A stretch of 22,459 nucleotides of DNA, taken from CAZEHS01 sp964511875 (GTDB lineage: Bacteria > Bacillota > Clostridia > Peptostreptococcales > Acidaminobacteraceae). Below, piece by piece: positions 7,614 to 15,702 of this stretch. Made by a program: the position numbers and the translations under genes. Below the pieces are notes generated by a model. It was not told where the DNA came from. It made no database searches and saw only the letters and a program-made list of their open reading frames with translations. Position 1 is the first letter of the stretch. Each line of letters begins with the position of its first letter. The stretch spans positions 1 through 22,459 of the forward strand of contig CAZEHS010000049.1 of the NCBI GenBank assembly GCA_964511875.1, written 5' to 3'.

Positions 7614-8060
7614 ATGCGAGAAGAAAACAGTGCCGGCGGTGTCGTGTTTTATCAGAATCGAGTATTGCTCCTGCGAAAAAAAAGGGGTTACTGGGTTTTG
7701 CCAAAAGGACGCATCGAGACCGGTGAAGATATGCAGACGGCGGCGCTCAGGGAAGTACAGGAGGAATCAGGGGTCCGAGCCGCAATTGTCAAATACGTCG
7801 GAGAAATAAATTATACGTATAAGAATCAATGGACGAATTATGAGTGGGTCGTCAAAAGAGTCTGTTGGTTCCTGATGACTGCAGAAAGCAATCACTGCCG
7901 GCCCCAGACCGAGGAGGGCTTCTCGAGCGCCAGGTTTCTTGATGGCGAAGATGCAGTACGGCTTCTGCGTTATGATGATGAACGGAGAATTCTGATTGAA
8001 GCGTTGGATCAGGCTCAGGCGGAATTTCCAGAAACATTCACAGGCATGGATCGAGGGTGA
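7614..8060 (+). CDS. NUDIX hydrolase
   Basis: A 148-residue protein with a perfect NUDIX box at residues 32-54: G, five residues, E, seven residues, then REVQEESGV. The box binds the divalent metal used to cleave nucleoside diphosphates linked to another group. The substrate cannot be told; Ap4A, oxidised nucleotides or nucleotide sugars are possibilities. Three starts are close together (GTG 7605, ATG 7608, ATG 7614); I choose 7614 because AGGA at 7600-7603 is then about 10 bases away, which leaves the first two uncomfortably near or overlapping it. An 84-base gap separates it from yvcK, while whiA begins 4 bases after its stop. Insertion of a NUDIX gene before whiA is seen in other Clostridia by my recollection. 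Confidence 0.92.
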   Translation: MREENSAGGVVFYQNRVLLLRKKRGYWVLPKGRIETGEDMQTAALREVQEESGVRAAIVKYVGEINYTYKNQWTNYEWVVKRVCWFLMTAESNHCRPQTEEGFSSARFLDGEDAVRLLRYDDERRILIEALDQAQAEFPETFTGMDRG

Positions 8061-8064
8061 ATCA

Positions 8065-9000
8065 ATGTCCTTTTCGTCAAAAGCAAAAAACGATCTGGCC
8101 AGGCTGATTTCCGATGACAGGTGCTGTCATGTGGCAGAATTGTCTGGAATCCTTCGCGTAAGCGGCAGTCTTCATCCAGGGTCGGGGGGCATTCGTGCCT
8201 TGCTGGCCACTGAGAATGCTGCAGTAGCCAGATTGATTTTCACATTATTGAAAAAGACATTCAATGTCCATGCAGAGGTCCTGACAACAGTGAATCGAAC
8301 CCTTAATAAGGGTCACACATACACAGTGCGGCTGAACGATGCTGAAGAGGCACTGAAGGCGATGGAAATCATTGATGCAAGCGAAGAAGGGACTGTCATC
8401 CATTCCGGTATTCCAACAAAGCTGCTCAGGAAGAGCTGCTGCAGACGGGCTTATCTCAGAGGGGTTTTTCTGGGAAGCGGTTCAGTCAGTGATCCAAGCA
8501 AAGCCTATCATCTTGAATTTGTGACCCATGATTCCACTTTCGCAGAATCCTTGAGGGATCTGATCAACAGCTACGAGCTGAACTCAAAAATCGTCTCCCG
8601 GAAGCAGAATACGATCGTATATCTGAAAGAGGGAGATCAGATAGTGGACATGCTCAATATCATAGGTGCACACACCGCCCTTATGGCTTTTGAAGATGTC
8701 CGCATCATCAAGCAGATGCGAAATGACGTGAATCGGATAGTCAACTGCGAAACCGCCAATCTCAATAAGACAGTGGATGCCGCTGTCAGACAGATCCATG
8801 CTATACAAATCATCCGTGATACAATAGGACTTAGCAGTCTTCCTGATTCGTTGGCAGAAATTGCTGAACTCAGGCTTGAAAACACGGATTTGACACTTAC
8901 TGAATTAGGGGCTCTACTTTCACCTCCCGTTGGAAAATCCGGAGCGAATCATAGATTGAAGAAACTTGAAAAGATCGCAGAAAACATAAAAAGTACTTAG
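8065..9000 (+). CDS. whiA: DNA-binding regulator WhiA
   Basis: A 311-residue protein matching WhiA end to end: MSFSSKAKNDLARL at the start, a LAGLIDADG-endonuclease-like core including CCRRAYLRGVFLGSGSVSDP (about 128-147), and a C-terminal helix-turn-helix region in the last 40 or so residues (TLTELGALLSPPVGKSGANHRLKKLEKI). In Streptomyces it controls sporulation septation; in Bacillus it influences division and chromosome segregation. An in-frame upstream ATG at 7996 lies inside the NUDIX gene; ATG 8065 with GAGGGTGA gives the normal N-terminus. It sits between the NUDIX gene and the Crh-like gene, as in the yvcJ-yvcK-whiA-crh order of Bacillus. Confidence 0.97.
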   Translation: MSFSSKAKNDLARLISDDRCCHVAELSGILRVSGSLHPGSGGIRALLATENAAVARLIFTLLKKTFNVHAEVLTTVNRTLNKGHTYTVRLNDAEEALKAMEIIDASEEGTVIHSGIPTKLLRKSCCRRAYLRGVFLGSGSVSDPSKAYHLEFVTHDSTFAESLRDLINSYELNSKIVSRKQNTIVYLKEGDQIVDMLNIIGAHTALMAFEDVRIIKQMRNDVNRIVNCETANLNKTVDAAVRQIHAIQIIRDTIGLSSLPDSLAEIAELRLENTDLTLTELGALLSPPVGKSGANHRLKKLEKIAENIKST

Positions 9001-9009
9001 GAGGATACC

Positions 9010-9273
9010 ATGATTACGAGGGAAATTGAGGTTTCAAATGACGCAGGTCTTACAGCCAGAGCGGCGGCTACCTTTGTACAGCATACTAACCGTTTCTCTT
9101 CAGATATCTACATGCATCTGCCAGGTGGAACCGTGGATGCGAAAAGCATCATGGGAATCATATCCATGGGAATCCGCAAGGGCGCGCTGATCACCTTGAC
9201 TTGTGAGGGGATTGATGAGAATAAGGCAATGGACGATTTGGAACAACTGCTTACCCAGGGCTTTAACCGCTGA
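9010..9273 (+). CDS. HPr-like protein lacking the phosphotransfer His (Crh-type)
   Basis: An 87-residue protein of the HPr fold. The site that reads GLHARPA in a true HPr is GLTARAA here (13-19), so His15 is Thr15 and the following Pro is Ala18. Ser46 within AKSIMGI (44-50) is kept. HPr carries phosphate from Enzyme I on His15; without it the protein cannot serve sugar transport, but HPr kinase can still phosphorylate Ser46. That is the pattern of Bacillus Crh, which has Gln15 and acts as a CcpA cofactor, and whose gene also follows whiA. I infer a Crh-like regulatory role. The ATG follows AGGAGG 10 bases after whiA. The gene closes the cluster; I see no clear terminator behind it. HprK and CcpA are not in the window. 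Confidence 0.9.
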   Translation: MITREIEVSNDAGLTARAAATFVQHTNRFSSDIYMHLPGGTVDAKSIMGIISMGIRKGALITLTCEGIDENKAMDDLEQLLTQGFNR

Positions 9274-9395
9274 AAACAGTTATCAAATAATTACATTTTT
9301 ACTCTGAGACGTCATTTTAGGGATATGTATTAAGATCTGATTGGGATGGTCAATTGCGTGTACCGGATGATTCTGCGATTTTGACGAATGAGACA

Positions 9396-9424
9396 TTGAT
9401 TTTGCAGCCTTCTTACACTATAAT
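9396..9424 (+). promoter_or_regulatory. Predicted sigma-A promoter of the HD-GYP gene
   Basis: TTGATT (9396-9401), exactly 17 bases, and a perfect TATAAT (9419-9424). The transcript would start near 9431 and the HD-GYP start codon is at 9491. Confidence 0.75.
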
Positions 9425-9438
9425 GAGGCTGTGTGCAA

Positions 9439-9456
9439 TTGTCGAAAATTGTCGAA
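9439..9456 (+). promoter_or_regulatory. Tandem Spo0A boxes (TTGTCGAA x2)
   Basis: TTGTCGAA occurs at 9439-9446 and again at 9449-9456, in direct repeat with a 10-base period, one helical turn; a degenerate third copy (TTGTTCTA) follows at 9459. TGTCGAA is the known core of the 0A box bound by phosphorylated Spo0A. The pair begins about 8 bases after the predicted transcription start, a position that in the Bacillus abrB gene goes with repression. The repeat itself is seen directly; Spo0A control of this gene is inferred. Confidence 0.72.
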
Positions 9457-9490
9457 AATTGTTCTACAGACAAATTGGCCGGAGGTCGGA

Positions 9491-10645
9491 ATGGATGTCA
9501 TCCTGAAAAGGATCCCAACAGAATCGTTAGAGGCCGGGATGGTGCTGGGCGAGACTATATATGACCATGTGGGGAATGTCCTCCTGTCAAAGGGTATAGA
9601 GCTTCGCCATGTATATATCGAAAAAATCAGCCTTCTGAATCTCGATACTGTACTTGTAAGTGATATTTCAAAATACATATTTGAAGAGCCCACACTTTCT
9701 GTGGTTGATCCGGTCCTGAGCATGGTGAACCGCGACATCATTGTTGCAGAAACCCGTTCGGACGCGACAATACTGGTCAGACAGTTCATGGATGGACTGG
9801 GGGGGCCTTCTGGAACCCCCAATATTGATAAGTTCCTCCTGATTGTAAATCAAATCATTGATGAAATTCTGAAGAATGATGAGATCGCTTTTAATCTTGG
9901 CGAGCTGAAATCGGTTGACGATTACACTTTCGAGCACTCCGTCAACGTCTGCGTATTGGCACTCTTATCCGGTATTTCATTGGGTTTCAAAAGAGTGTCC
10001 TTAGTGGAGTTGGGAATCGGTGCGATTCTTCATGATATCGGTAAGATACTGATTCCTCAGGATGTACTGAACAAGCCGGGCCTTCTGGATGATGAGGAGT
10101 TTGACATGGTCAAGCGGCATGCCCGACTGGGCTATGATGTGCTCAACCGCATCAAGGGTGTCAGCCAGGCTTCTGCTGCTGTTGCAATGCACCACCACGA
10201 ACGCTATGACGGCAATGGATATCCGGATGAATTGAAGAACGAGGCGATTCCGCTTTACAGCCGGATTGTAGCAATTGCTGACGTGTTTGATGCATTGACC
10301 AGTGATAGGGTTTACAGCAGGAAAATCAGTCCATACAAGGCCATGGAATATGTGATTTCAATGGTTGGTGCTCATTTTGATCAGGAAATCGTAAAAAGAT
10401 TCACGAAACAATTAGGGTTCTTTTATAAGGGACTACATCTGGAACTGAATACCGGTGAGCTTGCCGTAGTTGTGATGCCGCAGATTGCAAGGCCGTTGGT
10501 ACGAGTTCTCAGAGATTTCCAGGGAATGGACATGAAAGATCATTATGAAATCGATATGCTGAAGAATCCCGGTATCCAGATCAGAAATGTGATTTGTCCG
10601 GAAGAATTTTTAGAAATGTCCGGGATTAGCGGGTGCACCAGTTGA
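9491..10645 (+). CDS. HD-GYP domain protein, probable cyclic-di-GMP phosphodiesterase
   Basis: A 384-residue cytoplasmic protein. Residues about 1-60 match the small N-terminal region common in stand-alone HD-GYP proteins (LEAGMVLGETIYD, GNVLLSKG), and residues about 140-310 form the HD-GYP domain. Metal and catalytic residues are all present: H149, HDIGK (181-185), H210, HHERYDGNGYP (235-245, with the GYP signature) and D264 in IADVFDALTSDRVY. The domain hydrolyses cyclic-di-GMP to pGpG or GMP. A C-terminal extension (311-384) follows as in clostridial relatives. ATG 9491 has GGAGG at the right distance; an upstream in-frame start lies within the leader. It has its own promoter, Spo0A-type boxes and terminator, so it forms a single-gene unit. 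Confidence 0.93.
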   Translation: MDVILKRIPTESLEAGMVLGETIYDHVGNVLLSKGIELRHVYIEKISLLNLDTVLVSDISKYIFEEPTLSVVDPVLSMVNRDIIVAETRSDATILVRQFMDGLGGPSGTPNIDKFLLIVNQIIDEILKNDEIAFNLGELKSVDDYTFEHSVNVCVLALLSGISLGFKRVSLVELGIGAILHDIGKILIPQDVLNKPGLLDDEEFDMVKRHARLGYDVLNRIKGVSQASAAVAMHHHERYDGNGYPDELKNEAIPLYSRIVAIADVFDALTSDRVYSRKISPYKAMEYVISMVGAHFDQEIVKRFTKQLGFFYKGLHLELNTGELAVVVMPQIARPLVRVLRDFQGMDMKDHYEIDMLKNPGIQIRNVICPEEFLEMSGISGCTS

Positions 10646-10679
10646 ATGCATCATCGTGCTTCATTTTTCAGACACGAGT

Positions 10680-10715
10680 TGAGGCTGATTATTTCAGCCT
10701 CATTGTTATTTTTTG
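10680..10715 (+). terminator. Intrinsic terminator after the HD-GYP gene
   Basis: TGAGGCTGA (10680-10688) pairs perfectly with TCAGCCTCA (10694-10702), loop TTATT, followed by TTGTTATTTTTTG. It lies 34 bases beyond the stop codon. Confidence 0.92.
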
Positions 10716-10790
10716 TTTGATGGTTAATAAGCAGGAATTCTTTATCCAGTGGAGAAATTATAGACTTAGAAAATCGTGCAGGAGGCACTC

Positions 10791-12014
10791 ATGAAACCGA
10801 GGCATAAATTAATCGCGTGGATAGCGGCAGCCTTGCTTTTGCTATCCGGCTGTGATGTATTTGATAATAGGCCTGGCGTAACAAGGGATTGGCGCCTGGT
10901 TGAGAGGAGCGCCCATGGGACATCTGTAAATCTTTACGCCTGGGGCGGCGATAGTCAGGCGAATAAGTGGTTTGACGAAACCTTGAAACCTTACCTGGCT
11001 GAGCAATACCAGATCGAGCTGAATCGTATTCCTATGAATTATGATGATATTTTTTCCTTGATGGTTGCAGATGCTGAAGCGAAGCGTTCCAAAGGAGATA
11101 TTGACCTTCTCTGGATAGGGGGTCGGAATTTCGAATTTGCGAAGACCGGCGGCTATCTTTTCGGACCTTTTTCGGACAAGTTACCGAATGTAAAGGTGTA
11201 TCTTGACCCTGCTGATCCGGAGGTCGTCAGTGATAGAGGTGTCCCGATTGAAGGGTATTCTGTCCCTCTTGGACATCGGCAGCTGACAATGTTCTATAAT
11301 GAAGATGTGATCTATGATCCTCCAACGGATCTGGCTGAGTTATTGGAAGCGGTAAAAGCAAATTCAGGGAAATTCACTTATCCGAAACCTGACGATCCGG
11401 CAGGAATGGCGTTCATACAGAGCGTGATATATGCGAAGGCAGGATATAAAACCATATCAGAATTGAATGGCAGCAAGGAATCAATGGCGGCGGCAATACA
11501 GCCTGGATTGGATTACCTTCTGGCCCTGAAGCCTTACCTTTGGCAGGAAGGAAAACAATACCCAGCCAATGAAGCAGAGCTGGACAACCTGTTTTCTGAG
11601 GGTACACTGGCGATGTCGATGAGCGTTGATCATAATCACGCCACACGTCTCATAGCGGATGATAAATACAATCCCGGAGCAAAACCGTTTTTTTTGAAAA
11701 ACGGTGCCGTTGGAAGTACCCACTATCTGAGTATCCCGTGGAATGCACCAAATAAATCCGGGGCCATGGTTGTGATCAATGCTGCACTGGATCTGAATAT
11801 GCAGGCTTCGAAATTTAAAACTGCAGGGTGGGGAGACATTCCGGTTCTCAATACGCAGTCTCTGAATTCGGAGGATTTGAAGCTGCTGAAAAAGAGTGTT
11901 ACTAAAAAAACCTCACCCAGATTGGAAGATCTGATAATCAGCCGTCAGCCCCAAATGTCCATAAATTTAGAAACTATAATAAAACAGCTTTGGGCGGAAA
12001 AACTGGCCCAGTAA
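10791..12014 (+). CDS. ABC-type solute-binding lipoprotein, YnjB-like
   Basis: A 407-residue secreted lipoprotein. The N-terminus has a positive start (KPRHK), a hydrophobic stretch (7-18) and a lipobox LLSGC with the lipidated Cys at 21. The mature part is a periplasmic-binding-protein fold: LYAWGGDSQANKWFDETLKP, then DIDLLWIGGRNF, and VPLGHRQLTMFYNEDV. The WIxGxNF segment and general layout resemble the YnjB family (COG4134), a distant relative of spermidine/iron/thiamine-binding proteins; the ligand is unknown. ATG 10791 follows GGAGG. No permease or ATPase gene is encoded nearby, so it is an orphan binding protein here or its partners lie elsewhere. It is followed by a strong hairpin and dnaE. 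Confidence 0.85.
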   Translation: MKPRHKLIAWIAAALLLLSGCDVFDNRPGVTRDWRLVERSAHGTSVNLYAWGGDSQANKWFDETLKPYLAEQYQIELNRIPMNYDDIFSLMVADAEAKRSKGDIDLLWIGGRNFEFAKTGGYLFGPFSDKLPNVKVYLDPADPEVVSDRGVPIEGYSVPLGHRQLTMFYNEDVIYDPPTDLAELLEAVKANSGKFTYPKPDDPAGMAFIQSVIYAKAGYKTISELNGSKESMAAAIQPGLDYLLALKPYLWQEGKQYPANEAELDNLFSEGTLAMSMSVDHNHATRLIADDKYNPGAKPFFLKNGAVGSTHYLSIPWNAPNKSGAMVVINAALDLNMQASKFKTAGWGDIPVLNTQSLNSEDLKLLKKSVTKKTSPRLEDLIISRQPQMSINLETIIKQLWAEKLAQ

Positions 12015-12018
12015 AATT

Positions 12019-12042
12019 AGCCCCGGTTAAAAAACCGGGGCT
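12019..12042 (+). terminator. Strong GC-rich hairpin between the lipoprotein gene and dnaE
   Basis: A perfect 10-bp stem, AGCCCCGGTT (12019-12028) with AACCGGGGCT (12033-12042), around an AAAA loop, 5 bases after the lipoprotein stop. Only a poor T-run follows (TGTTACCCTTT), and the dnaE ribosome site begins about 13 bases later. It may be a partial terminator, an mRNA 3'-end stabiliser, or a structure affecting dnaE translation. Confidence 0.6.
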
Positions 12043-12064
12043 TGTTACCCTTTCAGGAGGAAAT

Positions 12065-15000
12065 ATGAGACCATTCGTGCATCTGCACTTGCATACGGAA
12101 TATAGTCTGCTGGACGGTTTTACCCGTATCGGTTCCTTGTTTGAGCGGTGCAGGGAATTGGAAATGCCAGCGGTGGCAATCACAGACCATGGGGTCATGT
12201 TCGGAGCTGTGGAATTCTATAAGGCGGCAAAAAAAGCCGGAGTCAAGGCCATTATCGGTTGTGAGGCTTATGTTGCGCCCCGAAGCCGGTTTGATAGGGC
12301 CGGCAGTATTGATAAAAGCGGATTCCATATGGTGCTGCTGGCACGTGATCTTGAAGGGTATCAAAATCTTATACGGTTGGTTTCCCTTGGTTTTCTGGAA
12401 GGTTTCTACTATAAACCGCGGATAGATGATTCGATTCTTAAGGATCACTGCAAAGGGATCATTGCACTCAGCGCCTGCCTTGGAGGAGAGATTCAGGTTC
12501 TGATTTCTGAGAACCGGTATGATGAGGCAAAAGCCAAAGCGCTGTATTATGAAGGCCTTTTCGGGCGGGGGTGCTACTACCTGGAGCTTCAGGACCATTT
12601 CATCGAAGAACAGAAGTCAGTCAATCTCCAGCTTGTAAGATTGAGCAGGGAAACCGGGATTCCCCTTGTCGCCACGAATGATGTCCATTATCTGGACAGG
12701 GAGGATCATGAAAGCCATGACATCCTCCTGTGCATCCAAACGGGAAAAACATTAGCGGATACCGATCGATTGGCCTTTCCTACAAATGAGTTCTACCTGA
12801 AGTCAGGAGATGAGATGGCTTCTCTTTTCCCATATGCCCCCGAAGCCATCTCTAACACACTGTTAATTGCTGAGATGTGCAATCTGGAGTTCGAATTCGG
12901 CCAACATCATCTTCCTGAATTCCCTCATGGACCGGATGTGAATTCAGGTCAACTCCTGAATGATCTTTGCATTGAAGGACTTAAAGCACGTTATTCTCAA
13001 GTGAATGAAACGCTTATGGACCGGATGAGGTTCGAGCTGGAGACCATTTCGCGTATGGGATATGAGGACTATTTTCTCATTGTCTGGGATTTCATCAAGT
13101 ATGCCAAGGATCACGGAATCATGGTGGGACCTGGCAGAGGAAGCTGCGGAGGCAGCTTGGTTGCTTATGTCCTTCGCATAACGGACGTTGATCCCATACG
13201 TTATGGGTTGATCTTTGAGCGGTTTCTTAACCCCGAACGGGTAACGATGCCGGATATAGATATTGACTTTCAGGATGATCGCCGGCAGGAAGTCATTGAC
13301 TATGTCATTGAGAAATACGGGAAAGAAAAGGTGGCGCAGATCATCACCTTCGGTACCATGGGAGCACGGGCAGCTGTTCGGGATGTCGGAAGGGTTGTCA
13401 ACATGCCCTATTCAGAAGTCGACCGGTTAGCCAAATTGATTCCGTTCAACATTGGAATGACTATCAGCAAGGCACTTGAAGTCAGCAGGGATCTGAAGAG
13501 CGCTGTTGAGAATGATCCACAGGCAGCGAAAGTCATCCGTATAGCAAGAAGTCTGGAAGGGGTACCCCGTCATGCTTCAACCCATGCCGCCGGAGTGGTC
13601 ATATCCCGTAAGGCCGTGGATCAGTATGTGCCGCTTTATGTCCAGGATGAGAACATCACGACCCAATACAACATGAATCTGCTGGAAGAGCTGGGTCTTT
13701 TGAAGATGGATTTCCTGGGTCTACGCACGTTGACTGTTATTCAGGAGACGTTGGAGCAAATTGAGCGAAGCCATGGCATGCGGATTGATTTGGAGACTTT
13801 GCCATTAGATGATCCCAAGCCTTTCGAGCTTATCAGCAGCGGGGATACACTGGGGTTGTTCCAACTGGAAAGCGCAGGCATGCGCCGGTTCATGAAGGAG
13901 CTTAAGCCCTCAAGTCTGGAGGATATCATTGCAGGGATCTCGCTGTACAGACCAGGCCCTATGGATTCCATCCCAACATATATCTATAACAAGAACCATC
14001 AGAATGAGATAAAATATCTGCACCCTGCTTTGGAACCCATACTTAAGGTCACTTACGGCTGCCTTGTCTATCAGGAGCAGGTCATGCAGGTGGTCAGGGA
14101 ACTGGGGGGCTACAGCTATGGCCGAAGTGACCTGGTACGAAGGGCAATGAGTAAAAAGAAGATGGATGTGATGGAGAAGGAACGCCAGGCATTCATACAC
14201 GGTATTGTGAACCCTGACGGATCCATTGAACTTGAAGGATGTGTACGGAGGGGCGTACCGGAGGATGTCGCCGATGTGGTATTTGACGACATGATTGATT
14301 TGGCAAATTATGCTTTCAATAAATACCAAGCAGCCGGCCATGCACTTATCGCTTATCAGACAGCCTGGCTGAAAGCGCATTATCCCCTGGCATTCATGGC
14401 CGCTCTCATGACCAGTGTCATGGGCAACCATCCGAAAATCGCCCAATATATACAGGACTGCCGACAGATGGGAATCAAGGTGCTTCAGCCGGACATCAAT
14501 GCCAGCCAGGCAAAATTCTCAGTGGAAGGCGATCGGATCCGATACGGTCTGATGGGAGTCAAGAACGTTGGTGAGGGTATCGTCCGTGCAACCCTGGCAG
14601 CGCGAAAAGCCGAGAAAATTCAGAATCTCATGCAGTTCTGTGATCTGGTGGATACACGGGAACTCAATAAGAGGGCGGTTGAGAGCCTAATTAAAGCCGG
14701 AGCCATGGACAGCCTTGGAGTTCACAGATCTCAGCTTTTGGCATCCTATGAACGTCTTATAGATGGTGTCCAGCATGACAAGAGGCGCAATGTCGAGGGG
14801 CAGGTCTCCCTCTTTGGTGGTGGAAATCCTGAATTTTCAGGAGCTTCAGAGGAACAGCTGTATCCGGAAATAGATGAGTTTCCGAATAAATACCTGTTGG
14901 ATTTTGAAAAGGAAATGCTGGGCATCTATTTGAGCGGCCATCCGCTGGGTGAGTTCGAGGCAGGTATCCAGGCTTTGAACGATGTGAGTATAGCAGAGCT

Positions 15001-15586
15001 CAAGGAAACTGCAAAAAACCTGGAGGAGAGCGGATATCGCGATGGTGATTCATTCACTGTCGCTGGTATAATCATTCGAAAGGTGGAGAAGGTGACCCGG
15101 GCAAATACCATGATGGCTTTCGTCACAGTGGAGGATCTTACTGATACTCTGGAGGCTGTGGTTTTTCCGAAAATTTATGAAAGAAGCGGGCATCACCTCC
15201 GCACTGACAGCCAGGTCATCCTGTCCGGAACCTTGGATTTCAAAGAAGATGAAGATCCGAAGCTGATTGTGAACAGCATCCATGAGCTGACTCATGAGAA
15301 TCTGGCTATGCTGTCAAAAAAAACCCTTCGGAATAATGGACGAGAAAAACAAGAGGATGGGTCCAAACGCAAACTCTATATACGATTTCCACAGCGCAGC
15401 GACTTGGATATGCAGCAGCTGACATCAGTCCTCAAGACAAGTCCAGGGTCTGTGGAAGTGATCTGCTATATCGAGTCAGAAAAAGCGAAGCTCAAGGCAC
15501 CTGATTCCTTAAGGGTTAAAGTGACTTCTGACTTCCTGCGAAAACTGGAAAGCGTTTTCGGCCCTTCGTGTGTTAAATTTGTCTAA
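12065..15586 (+). CDS. dnaE: DNA polymerase III alpha subunit (DnaE)
   Basis: A 1173-residue C-family DNA polymerase. It opens with the PHP domain (HLHLHTEYS at 6-14, then AITDHGVMFGAVEFY). The catalytic palm follows: GPGRGSCGGSLVAYVL (about 359-374) and PDIDIDF (396-402) with the catalytic D397 and D399, then the FQLESAGMRRFMKELKPS and YRPGPMDSIP segments. Helix-hairpin-helix and OB-fold parts are at the C-terminal side (VAGIIIRKVEKVTRAN...FVTVEDLTDTLEAVVFP). Length and order fit DnaE rather than the Gram-positive PolC, which has an exonuclease insertion not seen here. ATG 12065 follows AGGAGG; the open frame extends upstream to 11990 inside the lipoprotein gene without a ribosome site. It is followed by pfkA after a 116-base gap. 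Confidence 0.97.
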   Translation: MRPFVHLHLHTEYSLLDGFTRIGSLFERCRELEMPAVAITDHGVMFGAVEFYKAAKKAGVKAIIGCEAYVAPRSRFDRAGSIDKSGFHMVLLARDLEGYQNLIRLVSLGFLEGFYYKPRIDDSILKDHCKGIIALSACLGGEIQVLISENRYDEAKAKALYYEGLFGRGCYYLELQDHFIEEQKSVNLQLVRLSRETGIPLVATNDVHYLDREDHESHDILLCIQTGKTLADTDRLAFPTNEFYLKSGDEMASLFPYAPEAISNTLLIAEMCNLEFEFGQHHLPEFPHGPDVNSGQLLNDLCIEGLKARYSQVNETLMDRMRFELETISRMGYEDYFLIVWDFIKYAKDHGIMVGPGRGSCGGSLVAYVLRITDVDPIRYGLIFERFLNPERVTMPDIDIDFQDDRRQEVIDYVIEKYGKEKVAQIITFGTMGARAAVRDVGRVVNMPYSEVDRLAKLIPFNIGMTISKALEVSRDLKSAVENDPQAAKVIRIARSLEGVPRHASTHAAGVVISRKAVDQYVPLYVQDENITTQYNMNLLEELGLLKMDFLGLRTLTVIQETLEQIERSHGMRIDLETLPLDDPKPFELISSGDTLGLFQLESAGMRRFMKELKPSSLEDIIAGISLYRPGPMDSIPTYIYNKNHQNEIKYLHPALEPILKVTYGCLVYQEQVMQVVRELGGYSYGRSDLVRRAMSKKKMDVMEKERQAFIHGIVNPDGSIELEGCVRRGVPEDVADVVFDDMIDLANYAFNKYQAAGHALIAYQTAWLKAHYPLAFMAALMTSVMGNHPKIAQYIQDCRQMGIKVLQPDINASQAKFSVEGDRIRYGLMGVKNVGEGIVRATLAARKAEKIQNLMQFCDLVDTRELNKRAVESLIKAGAMDSLGVHRSQLLASYERLIDGVQHDKRRNVEGQVSLFGGGNPEFSGASEEQLYPEIDEFPNKYLLDFEKEMLGIYLSGHPLGEFEAGIQALNDVSIAELKETAKNLEESGYRDGDSFTVAGIIIRKVEKVTRANTMMAFVTVEDLTDTLEAVVFPKIYERSGHHLRTDSQVILSGTLDFKEDEDPKLIVNSIHELTHENLAMLSKKTLRNNGREKQEDGSKRKLYIRFPQRSDLDMQQLTSVLKTSPGSVEVICYIESEKAKLKAPDSLRVKVTSDFLRKLESVFGPSCVKFV

Positions 15587-15618
15587 CAGCTTTGTAGAAT
15601 CCTACAGCGCCAGTTTCA

Positions 15619-15647
15619 TTGAATTGCAGGGTTAAATCCTTTAAACT
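15619..15647 (+). promoter_or_regulatory. Possible sigma-A promoter of pfkA-pyk
   Basis: TTGAAT (15619-15624), a 17-base spacer and TAAACT (15642-15647), about 56 bases before pfkA. Each hexamer matches the consensus at four of six positions, so the site is plausible only. Confidence 0.45.
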
Positions 15648-15702
15648 AGGGATGTGGCGGTAATCCGTCAACCCATCGCTTACAAAGACCAGGAGGGAAC
15701 AT

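Noticed and set aside
9274..9395. Terminator after the HPr-like gene
   Set aside because: No stable stem with a T-run could be found; some T-rich stretches occur without a stem.
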